In this document: positions 28,667-37,983 of the stretch, in pieces | Layout: the number at the start of each line of letters is the position of its first letter | How positions within the stretch are numbered: position 1 is the first letter of the stretch | IMG/VR virus record: IMGVR_UViG_3300017963_000121 | Coordinates: 1 to 43,265 of that record | Source: a virus | Direction: 5' to 3' (one strand) | Length of the DNA: 43,265 bases | Made by a program: the position numbers and the translations under genes | Notes under the pieces: generated by a model | What the model saw: the letters and a program-made list of their open reading frames with translations, nothing else | What the model was told of the DNA's origin: nothing | Database searches by the model: none

Positions 28667-30160
28667 ATGGAGCCGCGCAGGAGAAAATCCGTTAATACGA
28701 GACTGCTGAAACTCTCGGAGAAGCTGGACGATTATGCGGCTGTGATATCGCCCAGGTGGGCGTACCGCAGGCGGGCGTTCCGGTTCGGGTACGAGGTCCT
28801 CGACAGGAGCAGGCAGCGGAAGAAGCGGTCGGGGATATCGGGTACGGGCGACTCGCAACTTACGGCCGAGCGGCTGGCCAGGCTTCGTGATATATGCGAG
28901 GACCTGGCCAGGAACAATCCGCTGGTCAAGGGGATACTGAGGAGGCTGGCGACGAAGGTGGTGGGGACCTCGACGAAGATACAGGCCCGGACGGCCGACG
29001 CCGGCTGGAACGCGGAGGCCGAGCGGCTCTTTAAGGCCGAGATGGTCGAGCGGCCGTGCGATGTCACCGGCAGGTTCGGCATACAGAAGTACCTAAAGAC
29101 ATTATACCAGTCGTACGCGACGGCGGGCGATATATTCACTATATTCACCGACGACGGTCTCCAGGCGGTCGAGGGCTGCCAGGTGGGTACGCCCTACGGG
29201 AGAAAGGACGCGAAGAACTACGACCGTATAAACGGGATAGCTGTTTCCAAGAAGACAAAGAAGGTGATAGGCTACTATGTGGGCGTGCCGAACAGGTGGG
29301 GCTATATTAAGAACGAGGACGTTAAGATGTATCCGGCGGGCGCGGTGCATCATTCGTTCAGTCCGGACCGGTTCAGCTGCTCGAGGGGCGAGCCGGCCCT
29401 GGTCTCGGCGGTGGATACGATAGATAAGCTGTTCGGGTATATAGACGCCGAGCTGGTGGCGGCCAAGATCAATGCGTGCTTTCCGATGATGATAACGACC
29501 AGGGACGCCGAAGGTAAGAACCCGGCCTATACCGGCGGGATAAGCTCGACGGGAAAGGACGCCGACGACAGGACGCTCGTTAAGATAGACCCGGGCATGA
29601 TATGGGAGGGCGACCCGGGCGAGGAGGCCAAGGCGATAGGGGCGGCCAGGCCGGCCCAGGCGTTCGATAACTTCGTGCTTCGGATACTCATGCTGATAGG
29701 CAATCCGGTGAACCTGCCGCTCATGCTGGTCACCGGTGACTATTCGGGCGCGACCTTTATGAACAGCCGCGTGGCCTACCAGGAGGCCCGCGATACCTGG
29801 GCGGACGAGCAGGAGCTGGTGATAAAGCCGTTTCTTCACCGGGTCTGGCTGTGGAAGGTCTCGCAGTGGATCGCCCGGAAGAAGCTCACCGAGCGGGACG
29901 ACTGGGCCTTACACGAGATCCAGTGCAAGAGATGGCCGTATGTGGACCCGTACAAGGAGTCGATGGCCGACAAGCAGCAGCTGGCGAACGGGACGACGAC
30001 CCGGACGGACATATGTGCAAGGCAGGGCGACGATTTCAGGGACGTTACCGACCGGCGGGCGGACGAGGAGAAGTATCTCGGGGAGAAGGGGGTGACATTG
30101 ACGGCGGCAAAACAAAAATCAAATATCGAGAATAAAAATGGAAAAGAAGATGGACGATAA
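28667..30160 (+). CDS. Portal protein (lambda gpB family)
   Basis: 497 residues. YRRRAFRFGYEVLDRSRQRK, LARNNPLVKGILRRLATKVV, ATAGDIFTIFTDDG and the PLMLVTGDYSGATFMNSRVA motif are typical of lambda-family portals, which form the DNA channel and the packaging motor docking ring. The end overlaps the protease gene by 23 bases. Confidence 0.9.
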   Translation: MEPRRRKSVNTRLLKLSEKLDDYAAVISPRWAYRRRAFRFGYEVLDRSRQRKKRSGISGTGDSQLTAERLARLRDICEDLARNNPLVKGILRRLATKVVGTSTKIQARTADAGWNAEAERLFKAEMVERPCDVTGRFGIQKYLKTLYQSYATAGDIFTIFTDDGLQAVEGCQVGTPYGRKDAKNYDRINGIAVSKKTKKVIGYYVGVPNRWGYIKNEDVKMYPAGAVHHSFSPDRFSCSRGEPALVSAVDTIDKLFGYIDAELVAAKINACFPMMITTRDAEGKNPAYTGGISSTGKDADDRTLVKIDPGMIWEGDPGEEAKAIGAARPAQAFDNFVLRILMLIGNPVNLPLMLVTGDYSGATFMNSRVAYQEARDTWADEQELVIKPFLHRVWLWKVSQWIARKKLTERDDWALHEIQCKRWPYVDPYKESMADKQQLANGTTTRTDICARQGDDFRDVTDRRADEEKYLGEKGVTLTAAKQKSNIENKNGKEDGR

Positions 30161-31241
30161 TCGGCTGGATATAAAAGACGATGGGACGACGGCGCCGGTG
30201 AAGGCGTGCGTATTCGCAGAAAAGTCTGATGTGCTGTTCGCCGAGGGCGGCACTGAGGACGATAACGATAACGGGTTTCGGATAACCGGATACTCGGGCG
30301 GGATAATAAAGGACCACTGGTACTGGGGCAATCTTGCGATAGACCTCGAGGGTGCGAAGTTCGCCAAGGGCCGGATACCGGTGCTGCAGGAGCATTTTAC
30401 ATCGAGCCCTATAGGCTTTTCGACCAAACAGGAGATAACGGACAGGGTAACGGTGGAGGGCCGGTTCCTGCCGAACGACAACGCCCAGTCGCTGCGGGCG
30501 GACATGAAGGCGGGCCTGCCGATGGAGGCGAGCCTGTACTGCCCGCCGGCGGTGATAGAATATGTCAAGGAGGGCTCTTCGGTAAAGGTGAATGGCCGGA
30601 CACTTAAAGGGCCGGGCGCGGTATTCCGCAGGTCGGTCATTAAGGAGGTCTCGATGTGTGTTTTCGGGTACGATTCGGATACCCGCTCGTCGGCAATGGC
30701 CGGCAAAAGGGAAGTTAAATTCAGTTTATATCAGGAGAATAATATTATGGCTAAAGAGAAAGAAGAAAAATTGACAATAGAGAGCTTCGCCCGGGAGTAC
30801 CCCGATCTGCACGGCGAGATTACCGAAAAGGCGAAGGCCGAGGGCCTGGCGGAGGGTAAAAAGGCCGAGCAGGACAGGTTCGAGTCGCTCAGGGAGGCCT
30901 GCGGCGGCGATAATGACCTTCTTGCCGAATGCTTCGCCGGCGGACTGACCACCGCCGATGCGTTAAAGAAGAGGGCCGAAAGGCTCGCCGAGGCAAATAA
31001 GAAGCTAAGTGAAGAGAACAAAGAGCTGAAGAAGAACAACACCGATAGGGTGGACCCGGCGGCGACCGAGTTCAGCGACGAGGCGGCCGACCCGGACAAG
31101 CAGACTGCGTTCGATGAGAAGACGGCCACCGAAGAGCAGCTCAAAGAGCATTACCAGAAGACGGCCGCACTCCAGGACGAGTTCCATAGCGAGGGTGCGT
31201 ATCTGGCGTATGTAAAGAAAGAGGTCAGGAAGGCCGGATAG
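30138..31241 (+). CDS. Prohead protease fused to scaffold
   Basis: 367 residues. The N-terminal 190 residues look like a Mu gpI-type prohead protease: RIPVLQEHFTSSPIGFSTKQ, MEASLYCPPAVIEYVKEGSS, VKVNGRTLKGPGAVFRRSV, SMCVFGYDSDT. The rest is a charged coiled-coil scaffold domain (KAEGLAEGKKAEQDRFESLR) with its own start at 30747. Scaffold and protease shape and mature the prohead. Residues 145-153 (EGSSVKVNG) match the peptide encoded antisense by CRISPR spacer 5 at eight of nine positions. Confidence 0.8.
   Translation: MEKKMDDNRLDIKDDGTTAPVKACVFAEKSDVLFAEGGTEDDNDNGFRITGYSGGIIKDHWYWGNLAIDLEGAKFAKGRIPVLQEHFTSSPIGFSTKQEITDRVTVEGRFLPNDNAQSLRADMKAGLPMEASLYCPPAVIEYVKEGSSVKVNGRTLKGPGAVFRRSVIKEVSMCVFGYDSDTRSSAMAGKREVKFSLYQENNIMAKEKEEKLTIESFAREYPDLHGEITEKAKAEGLAEGKKAEQDRFESLREACGGDNDLLAECFAGGLTTADALKKRAERLAEANKKLSEENKELKKNNTDRVDPAATEFSDEAADPDKQTAFDEKTATEEQLKEHYQKTAALQDEFHSEGAYLAYVKKEVRKAG
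30747..31241 (+). CDS. Internal scaffold protein (Nu3-like, nested start)
   Basis: An in-frame ATG at 30747 lies nine bases after AGGAG (30733-30737) and would give a 164-residue scaffold (MAKEKEEKLTIESFAREYPD). Lambda Nu3 is made in the same way from within gene C. It also begins like the next gene (MAKKKEEKKTV), which suggests that gene is a duplicated scaffold. Confidence 0.65.
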   Translation: MAKEKEEKLTIESFAREYPDLHGEITEKAKAEGLAEGKKAEQDRFESLREACGGDNDLLAECFAGGLTTADALKKRAERLAEANKKLSEENKELKKNNTDRVDPAATEFSDEAADPDKQTAFDEKTATEEQLKEHYQKTAALQDEFHSEGAYLAYVKKEVRKAG

Positions 31242-31293
31242 GCAAATTGAACCTGTGCCTTAGGTATATTGAATATTAAAGATGAGGTAAATT

Positions 31294-31767
31294 ATGGCTA
31301 AGAAAAAAGAAGAAAAAAAGACCGTCGACGGGCCGAAAAAGGATATCGGTGTGCCGGAACCGGCGACTGAGACAATGACGGTCGAGCTGCTCGAGAAGGA
31401 GTATCCGGATCTTATTGCCGAGATAAGGGCACAGATAGCAGTGGAAATAAGTAATCTGTCGGCCGAGAGTATAAAGGCCGAGATGCCGGGTCTTTACCGG
31501 CGGATAGCGGCCGATTCGGCGGGCGCTTCGGCGGCCAATCTGAACGAGAAGGGATTTATGCTGTCACTGGACGACCCGTTCGCCGAGGGGACCGTTCGGA
31601 CGTTCGCGCACCTTGCGAAACGGCCGGGCCTGAAGGTGCCGTGCGTGCTGCCTTTTAAGGACCCTAATACGAAGGCCGCACTGCAGGGCTATATCATTCG
31701 GGCCGCTGGCGGCGGCGATATCGAGCGGGCGGGCAGGGCCAGAAAGGCCCTGGCAAAATGTAAATAG
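31294..31767 (+). CDS. Scaffold-paralogue / head protein
   Basis: 157 residues. It starts MAKKKEEKKTVDGPKKDIGV and has EYPDLIAEI like the nested scaffold (EYPDLHGEI), so the starts are paralogous. The rest (GFMLSLDDPFAEGTVRTFAH, LKVPCVLPFKDPNTKAALQG) is a different small domain. It may be a second scaffold or a head accessory. Confidence 0.6.
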   Translation: MAKKKEEKKTVDGPKKDIGVPEPATETMTVELLEKEYPDLIAEIRAQIAVEISNLSAESIKAEMPGLYRRIAADSAGASAANLNEKGFMLSLDDPFAEGTVRTFAHLAKRPGLKVPCVLPFKDPNTKAALQGYIIRAAGGGDIERAGRARKALAKCK

Positions 31768-31769
31768 TA

Positions 31770-31860
31770 AAGATAAAAACGCAAAATTAATGATGTCATC
31801 AGCCTTGGGCTGATTTCACAATTTTTATCTTTAATTTGAAATTTGTAAATTCAACTTATT
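31770..31860 (+). repeat. AT-rich intergenic element (copy 3)
   Basis: Contains the ATCAGCC-ttg-GGCTGAT hairpin and acaattttta of copy 1, between the scaffold-paralogue and decoration genes. The acctgtgccttaggtat word lies on the other side of the preceding gene, near 31250. Confidence 0.55.
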
Positions 31861-31875
31861 TGAAAGGATAAAAAA

Positions 31876-33045
31876 ATGGCATTAACGGCAGATACACCGC
31901 TTACGCAGATACTGGGGTCCAAGAGCGAGGCCCCGGTGGCTGCGGGCGCGACGATTTACGAAGGCTCGATGCTGGGCGACTCGTCCGGCTATGCGAGGGC
32001 CCTAACGGCCGGCGACGAGTTTATCGGCCATTCGCTCGAGTATATAGACAACTCGGCCGGCTCGGCGGGCGACCGTACGGTCGAGCACCTTACCGGGCGG
32101 TACCGGCTGAAGGTGACGATCTCCGGTGTTGCGATAACCGACCGCTGGCGGGTGGTCTACGCATCGGACGACGGGACCTATACCTTCACGGGCGGGTCCA
32201 ATAGCAGGGTCGGCGTGGTGGTCCGGTACGTAACGACCAGTACGGCGATAGTGGAGTTCCAGACGGCCGAGGCGCCCGACCTGGCGATAGCTGACTCGGC
32301 CAGGAGCAGGGCGGCGACGGCACTGCCGACGGCGGCCATATGGAACAATTTCAATCTTATCGAGATGCGGAACAATCCGTTCGCCGGCAGCCTGCTGGAT
32401 ATAGATTTTACGCACGGCGAGAACGAGCCGCCGGCTTTGTTCGCGGACTCTTCGGCGGTGATAGATGTCCGGCCGGGCACGGCGGGCGAGGGTACGCTGA
32501 TACTGTTCTCGACGGCCGATAACGAGGCGGCGGAGGTCCAGTGGCCGAGCTGCCCCGTGACATCTTCAGGCGGCCAGCCGTGGGCGATCGAGGCGAGGTT
32601 AAAGGTGTCCCTGATAACGAATACCAAGGGCGGCGCTTTTCTCGGCCTTATGGCCGGCGATACGGCCCTGGCCGGCGATCTGATAGCGGACGGCGGAACA
32701 CTGGCGGACGTGGGCGCTGTCGGCTTCCAGTGGAAGGAGGGGGACGGCGATATTATCGATCTGGTCTACGATAAGAACGGCCAGGCCCAGAACGAGCATG
32801 ATGACGATTACCATACTCTTGTTGCCGATACCTACGTTACACTAGGACTGTATTACAACGGCACGACCATACAGGGCTATATAAACGGCACGGCCACCGG
32901 TACGGCGATTTCGGCCGACGATATAGCGGCTGCGGACTTCCCGGCAGCCGATGTACTGGTCCCGACGTTCGCATTGAAGAATGCAGCAGCCGACGATGTG
33001 ACTGTTACACTGGACTGGATAAGGTGCGCCCAGCTGGCGGCCTGA
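31876..33045 (+). CDS. Capsid decoration protein with lectin-like C-terminal domain
   Basis: 389 residues behind GAAAGGA. Residues 1-140 (PVAAGATIYEGSMLGDSSGY, EFIGHSLEYIDN, VGVVVRYVTTSTAIVEFQ) resemble small DUF2190/gpD-type capsid cement proteins. The rest (about 150-389: FLGLMAGDTALAGDLIADGG, YVTLGLYYNGTTIQGYINGT) is a LamG/jelly-roll fold. A decorated head surface could bind mucins or cells. It lies between scaffold and major coat genes, as gpD does in lambda. Confidence 0.65.
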   Translation: MALTADTPLTQILGSKSEAPVAAGATIYEGSMLGDSSGYARALTAGDEFIGHSLEYIDNSAGSAGDRTVEHLTGRYRLKVTISGVAITDRWRVVYASDDGTYTFTGGSNSRVGVVVRYVTTSTAIVEFQTAEAPDLAIADSARSRAATALPTAAIWNNFNLIEMRNNPFAGSLLDIDFTHGENEPPALFADSSAVIDVRPGTAGEGTLILFSTADNEAAEVQWPSCPVTSSGGQPWAIEARLKVSLITNTKGGAFLGLMAGDTALAGDLIADGGTLADVGAVGFQWKEGDGDIIDLVYDKNGQAQNEHDDDYHTLVADTYVTLGLYYNGTTIQGYINGTATGTAISADDIAAADFPAADVLVPTFALKNAAADDVTVTLDWIRCAQLAA

Positions 33046-33148
33046 TCTGCAATTGAATAAAGTTTTTAGCTATTTGAAAATATAATCCCTTCGGGGACGG
33101 GTTCGCTTACCGGCCGGCCGGCCGGAAGGCGGGGTTAAGAACAAAAAC

Positions 33149-33186
33149 GGCAAGTTGGTGCCAACTCACCAGCTTGCCTTTTTTTG
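33149..33186 (+). terminator. Intrinsic terminator before the coat gene
   Basis: GGCAAG-t-TGGTG and CACCA-g-CTTGCC form an 11-pair stem with one T-G step, followed by seven T. It separates the decoration gene from the coat gene and may tune their ratio. A CCGGCCGGCCGGCCGG string lies 40 bases upstream. Confidence 0.75.
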
Positions 33187-33242
33187 TTGCCCGCCCGACT
33201 GGGACAAAAAATGGAAATTAATCTTTTTAAGGAGTATCAAAA

Positions 33243-34196
33243 ATGCCAAGGTATATTACGGAAAAAGGGATCCGGGGCCAGTATTACGCACGGCTCGAGC
33301 AGTTCATAAGCGCCGTTATCGACCGGATATCGATCGAGTTCTCTTCGGACGAGGAGGTCGAGGACTATGCATGGCTCGGCACACCGCCCGGGTTCGAGGA
33401 GCACAAGGGCGAAAGGCACGTGGAGAAGCTCAGGGAGTACTTCTATCAGATCCGAAATAAGGAATACGATGCGGGCCTGTCGATACCGAGAAAGCTGATC
33501 GAGCGTGACAAGACATCCCAGGTGGACTCGCTCGTGAACGATTTCGCCGTGCGGACCGGCGGACACTGGACGGAGCTGCTGTCGACGTTAATACTGGCGG
33601 GTACCGGCTCGACGCTGGGCAACTGCTACGACGGCCAGTATTACTTCGACGACGACCATTCCGAGGGCGCCAGCGGTACGCAGAAGAACCTCTTAACGGC
33701 GACCGAGGTGTCGGCCCTTAATGTCACGACGGCGACGAAGCCGACTCCGGTAGAGGCGGCCAAGGCGATACTGGGCGTTATCGGCTATATGATGGGGTAC
33801 CTGGACGACCACGGCAAGCCGATGAACTCGACGGCGATGGAGTTTCTGGTAATGACCAGCCCGGTCCTGTGGCAGTTCCTGGCGCCCGGTGCTTATAACC
33901 GGCTGGTAAGCTCGGGCGAGAGCAATCCGCTGGTCGCTGTCACCGAGTCGGAGGGTTTTAAGATAAGTATCGTGGCCAATCCCCTGCTGACTTATACGAC
34001 CCAGTTCGTGACGTTCAGGACCGATGCGCCCTTAAAGCCTCTTATCAGGCAGAACGAGGTGGACGTCGACCTTCAGGTAATCGGCGAGGGCTCTGAGCAC
34101 TGGAAGCTCCATCACGAGATGCTGGTTATGGCCTACGCCCGCAGGGCGGTGGGGTTCGGGCGGTGGCAGTATGCGGCCCATTCGACCTTGTCTTAA
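33243..34196 (+). CDS. Major capsid protein (Mu GpT-like)
   Basis: 317 residues behind AAGGAG. Typical GpT features: YYARLEQFISAVIDRIS, an IPRKLIERDKTSQVDSLVND segment, CYDGQYYFDDDHSEGAS and LPLIRQ-type ending (PLKPLIRQNEVDVDL, YARRAVGFGRWQYA). It builds the icosahedral shell with an HK97-type fold. A Mu-type coat and protease in an otherwise lambda-type head is a mosaic. Confidence 0.8.
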   Translation: MPRYITEKGIRGQYYARLEQFISAVIDRISIEFSSDEEVEDYAWLGTPPGFEEHKGERHVEKLREYFYQIRNKEYDAGLSIPRKLIERDKTSQVDSLVNDFAVRTGGHWTELLSTLILAGTGSTLGNCYDGQYYFDDDHSEGASGTQKNLLTATEVSALNVTTATKPTPVEAAKAILGVIGYMMGYLDDHGKPMNSTAMEFLVMTSPVLWQFLAPGAYNRLVSSGESNPLVAVTESEGFKISIVANPLLTYTTQFVTFRTDAPLKPLIRQNEVDVDLQVIGEGSEHWKLHHEMLVMAYARRAVGFGRWQYAAHSTLS

Positions 34197-34303
34197 TATC
34201 TTGTATTGTATGAATTGAATATTTAACGGCCTATAAGGCTGACGGCCGGCGGCGTTTTTTTTAAGGCGCCGGCGCGGCGGCCGCGTTTTTGGAAAGGTTT
34301 GTT

Positions 34304-34504
34304 ATGACAGGCTACTTCGAAGAGGGCGAAGGCAGTCAATCGGCGATGCGGATAATGTGCTTTTTGTCGCTTTTGGCGGCGATAGGGTTCGGGTTATTGA
34401 CGATTCTGCAAGAGCAGGCGGACCCGGGCGTCTATATTACGACGATGTTCGTACTGGGCGCGTTCGCCCCGAAGGCGGTCCAGAAGTTCGCAGAAAAAAG
34501 GTGA
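34304..34504 (+). CDS. Two-span membrane protein, holin-like
   Basis: ATG 34304 (a TTG at 34289 is in frame), 66 residues with spans CFLSLLAAIGFGLLTIL and VYITTMFVLGAFAPKAV. It has the size of a class II holin and the N-terminal pattern SAMRIMCF often seen in small phage membrane proteins. The lysis role is unproved. Confidence 0.5.
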   Translation: MTGYFEEGEGSQSAMRIMCFLSLLAAIGFGLLTILQEQADPGVYITTMFVLGAFAPKAVQKFAEKR

Positions 34505-34511
34505 CTTGGTT

Positions 34512-36287
34512 ATGAAGAGGGACAAACGGATATATCTTATTATCTTACTGGCGTTATATGCGGCGGCGCCGGTTACGGCCGCTACGCACTGGATAAGGCC
34601 GGCCAAGGACGGAGTTTACGGTGATAATGACGGCTCGAGCTACGATAATGCGAGGCAGCCGCAGAGCGTTCATCTATTGAGCCTGTCGCCGGGCGATACG
34701 GTCTATTTTTCAGGGGTGTGTATCTATTACGAGGAGCCCGCCGGCCAGAGCTATACTGATATAGATATTCAAAGCTCCGGCTCTGCGGGCAGCCCGATTA
34801 CTTTTAGAGGGGACGCTTCCTCCGTTAATCCGTCTTATCCGGACGGAGAAGTTCACGGCAACTATATCCTGACCGGATCGAGGGTTTCCTGGACGGACAA
34901 CGGGGACAATACGTGGAAGACCGCCATACAGGCGGACTTCGATGGTTTCAGCGGCTATTTCGTATTCGAGAATATGGGCGGCGGCTGGCGGAAGATGGCC
35001 AAGGTGGCGAGCTCGGCCGCCTGCGTGGCGACGCCCGGCTCGTATTATTCGTCGGACTATAAGAGCGGCTCGGACATATATTTTCACTGCTCGGACGACG
35101 GCGATCCGGATGGCAGGGTTTCGCTGCCGGTCGACGGGCATACCTGGGACTTTAATTATAACGACCATATACGGATAATCGACCTTGATTTTTATAATGT
35201 TCACTTTAACGGTACGATCGACCTTCATGATATAACGATAACAGGCTCGTCGGTAAACGACAGGATGAAGGTGTATTATTCACCGGCCGGCAATAACTCG
35301 CTGGCCTTTCGTGACGATTCGTACAATATTATTTTGAGCTATATCGACAGGGGCTACGGCGGTGCGGGATTTTATATCGAGGACAACAGCGGTGACGGCT
35401 ACGGAAATGCGCCCCGCGATATCTGGATTCATCACTGTTATGTCCATGATATAGGTCTGTATCAGCAGAACTCGGACGCCGAGGGCATAGGCGTGAACGG
35501 TGGCGACAACTTGACTATAGAGCATAACGAGTTTTACAACTGCGGCTCGGCCTATACCTGCTATCCCTACGACGGCCAGACGAACAGGAACCATATAATC
35601 CGGTATAATTATATCCACGATGGTCATCATCATGGCGGGGCCCGTTCGAGCGGGATCCAGTTCCAGACGGCAGAGCCCGAGACGGGAGCAAGGACAGGAT
35701 GTGAGGTTTACGGTAATATCATAAAGAATATGGAGGCGGACGATGCTCCCGACTGGAGCGACAATTCAGGCTGTTCAATATCATGGCACACTACACAGGT
35801 GGTTTTTTACAATAATACGATAGATAACTGTGATACGAGTTTTGCAATCGCCCACACTGCCGGCGGCTCGGGCGACCCCGGCTCGAATGTCATACTGAAA
35901 AACAACATTTCGACGAACCCGAACAGCTATCACATAGCAGTATATGACAATGATATTGACGAAGGCGATTTTACTATAAACTCGAACTACAACTGTTTCG
36001 ACCCGGACGGAGCTGCTTTATTTAAGATACAATACGAAGGCGGCTCTGCAACATACAACTTTTCTGGCTGGCAGGCTTTATCATTAACAAACTGCACATT
36101 CGATACTAACTCTATGCAAGACGACCCGGAGCTGGTGGACATTGCAAGGGGAAAGTTCGCGCCGGCGACGGCCGGCTCGCCCGTAATAAACGCCGGCGTC
36201 GATACGGGGATAGGGAGTGACTTTCGGGGCAATCCTATAGGAAGGACCATAGGCGCGATTAACTATACGAAGTACGGACTTTTTTGA
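34512..36287 (+). CDS. Secreted right-handed beta-helix protein
   Basis: 591 residues from ATG 34512. A Sec signal (KRIYLIILLALYAAAPVTAA, cleavage near Ala26) is followed by a parallel beta-helix of the pectate-lyase type: repeated NxxIxHxxFYN-style turns (GDNLTIEHNEFYNCG, NHIIRYNYIHDGHH, VVFYNNTIDNC). Such folds cleave or bind polysaccharide. A signal peptide is unusual for a virion tailspike, so the protein may be exported by the lysogen. A C-terminal GNPIGRTIGAINY closes it. Confidence 0.75.
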   Translation: MKRDKRIYLIILLALYAAAPVTAATHWIRPAKDGVYGDNDGSSYDNARQPQSVHLLSLSPGDTVYFSGVCIYYEEPAGQSYTDIDIQSSGSAGSPITFRGDASSVNPSYPDGEVHGNYILTGSRVSWTDNGDNTWKTAIQADFDGFSGYFVFENMGGGWRKMAKVASSAACVATPGSYYSSDYKSGSDIYFHCSDDGDPDGRVSLPVDGHTWDFNYNDHIRIIDLDFYNVHFNGTIDLHDITITGSSVNDRMKVYYSPAGNNSLAFRDDSYNIILSYIDRGYGGAGFYIEDNSGDGYGNAPRDIWIHHCYVHDIGLYQQNSDAEGIGVNGGDNLTIEHNEFYNCGSAYTCYPYDGQTNRNHIIRYNYIHDGHHHGGARSSGIQFQTAEPETGARTGCEVYGNIIKNMEADDAPDWSDNSGCSISWHTTQVVFYNNTIDNCDTSFAIAHTAGGSGDPGSNVILKNNISTNPNSYHIAVYDNDIDEGDFTINSNYNCFDPDGAALFKIQYEGGSATYNFSGWQALSLTNCTFDTNSMQDDPELVDIARGKFAPATAGSPVINAGVDTGIGSDFRGNPIGRTIGAINYTKYGLF

Positions 36288-36299
36288 AAGATTGAAAAA

Positions 36300-37097
36300 A
36301 TGAGAGCGAAACTATTGACGTTCGTATTAATCTTTATTTTCTGCACGTTGGCGGCGGCGGACCAGGGGCCGAAGATAATAGAGAACGGGGCGGTCAATCA
36401 GTCGATTTCGGTTGTTATAAAAAACGCCGACGGCGATCCCAATACCGCGGTCGATCCGGCCGACCTGAATATATATGTCCAGCTGGATGGTGCCCACCCT
36501 CAGTCGGCGGCGACGAATGTGACCGCGCATACGAACGTATACGATGCACACGCCGACTGGTACGGCGCCCATATGGGTAACGGGCTGGTGAGGCTGGATA
36601 TAGCCGACGCCAACCTGGCGGACGGCGCCGGTGAGATGCTGACTTATATTATCACCTCGGACGAGAGCGACCAGACTGCTTTTTTCAGGGTCCAGCTGGA
36701 CCCGCCGGTTAACGCCGAGCTGGTGAACGGGGCCGAGCCCTTATCGGAGCAGGACAATCAGGACGGGACCGTTCTGGTCGATACGACGATAGCATCGGTG
36801 ACGGGCCAGACGGAATTTACATTGAGCGACGGCTGGACGATAAACGATGCCCCGAACAACCATTATATAGTCGTCCAGGATGCGGACAATTCGGCCAATA
36901 AGGTGACAGGTACTATTAAGGACTACGTGGGCTCGACCAAGACGGTCATACTGTTCGAGGACCCGGGCGGCTTTACCTTCGCGGCGACGGACAAGGTTTT
37001 CGTCAGTGTGGTAAAGAACCCGTGGCCTCAGCTGGCGACGAGCTTTTCTTCGGTCGTAAATTCGTGTGCGAATTTTATTAGCAGCTTTAAGGAATAA
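36300..37097 (+). CDS. Secreted two-domain protein, paralogue of 39234 gene
   Basis: 265 residues with a signal peptide (AKLLTFVLIFIFCTLAAA). Domain 1 (about 30-140) is NQSISVVIKNADGDPN, then GNGLVRLDIADANLADGAGE. Domain 2 (about 155-250) is VLVDTTIASVTGQTEFTLSD, then KTVILFEDPGGFTF. Both are related to domains of the 39234 protein, which lacks a signal peptide. The function is not known; beta-rich binding modules are likely. Confidence 0.6.
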   Translation: MRAKLLTFVLIFIFCTLAAADQGPKIIENGAVNQSISVVIKNADGDPNTAVDPADLNIYVQLDGAHPQSAATNVTAHTNVYDAHADWYGAHMGNGLVRLDIADANLADGAGEMLTYIITSDESDQTAFFRVQLDPPVNAELVNGAEPLSEQDNQDGTVLVDTTIASVTGQTEFTLSDGWTINDAPNNHYIVVQDADNSANKVTGTIKDYVGSTKTVILFEDPGGFTFAATDKVFVSVVKNPWPQLATSFSSVVNSCANFISSFKE

Positions 37098-37112
37098 TAG
37101 AAAGGGGCGATT

Positions 37113-37733
37113 ATGGAATTAAGAAAGCCGAAAACAAATATCGTTTTGATGTGCCTTTTATGCATTTCGCTTATAGGCTATGTGATTGCGGCGACTACGA
37201 CGACGGTGGAGGGCCAGGTGCAGCCCTCGTGGCAGCTGCTGAGGGCGGAGGCGGACGAGGACGCATCGGGTATCGACCTTACTACAGGCGGCGATTATGC
37301 GAGCATGCCGGACGGTGCGATTGAGCTGCCGGGCGATGCCACGGCGGGACTTTCGAAGAAGATAAGCTTTATTACCTGCGCGGGTGCGGCGGCTGACAAG
37401 ACCTATACGGTCGCTTATTACGGGTATATGAAGGACAACGGGCCGGCCCAGAGGATAATGTCGGTCGACTATACTACCGGCACGCAGGCGGTGGTGAAGT
37501 ATCCGGACACCGCGGCGGCGGCGACTGATAAGTTCTGGTCGGACACGGCAACGGTGACATCTTACAGATCGGCTCTGGCGGGTAAGAACGACTGCGAGGG
37601 CAATAACGGGGTTGCGGAGGTCGTTATTTATTCGGGCGGCTTTAATAAGATATGGTCCGAGGTCTCGGGGGCGGACGGTGTGACGGGCGATGAGGCGGGC
37701 GATGTCAGCGTTTATTACTGTATAAGGAATTAA
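37113..37733 (+). CDS. Secreted or membrane-anchored hypothetical protein
   Basis: 206 residues. A hydrophobic start (TNIVLMCLLCISLIGYVIAA) reads as a signal peptide or anchor. The mature part is beta-rich (DKTYTVAYYGYMKDNGPAQR, GFNKIWSEVSGADG) with a few Cys. It is the third consecutive gene here with an export signal. No family recognised. Confidence 0.55.
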   Translation: MELRKPKTNIVLMCLLCISLIGYVIAATTTTVEGQVQPSWQLLRAEADEDASGIDLTTGGDYASMPDGAIELPGDATAGLSKKISFITCAGAAADKTYTVAYYGYMKDNGPAQRIMSVDYTTGTQAVVKYPDTAAAATDKFWSDTATVTSYRSALAGKNDCEGNNGVAEVVIYSGGFNKIWSEVSGADGVTGDEAGDVSVYYCIRN

Positions 37734-37737
37734 AGAG

Positions 37738-37983
37738 ATGGCCGAATGGAAAGTTGAAAGGCAGGTGGTTAATACCGAGACGCAGCTGTCGAAGGTGACC
37801 GCCGTGCGGACGGACGGCACGGAATCGAAGAGCTTTCAGGTGAAGGCGAGGCTGGGGACGTCAGAAGAGAAGAAGGACGCCTGGGACGATATCTGGCGTC
37901 AGTATCAGGACTCGGTAAAGGTGGTAACTGATACGGTGGCCGGCGAGGCCGAGAGCTATCTTGATGGGAAGGAGGGGACCTGA
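37738..37983 (+). CDS. Small hypothetical protein
   Basis: 81 residues: MAEWKVERQVVNTETQLSKV, later EEKKDAWDDIWRQYQDSV. No motif recognised. It shares its last base with the next start (TGATG overlap). Confidence 0.5.
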   Translation: MAEWKVERQVVNTETQLSKVTAVRTDGTESKSFQVKARLGTSEEKKDAWDDIWRQYQDSVKVVTDTVAGEAESYLDGKEGT

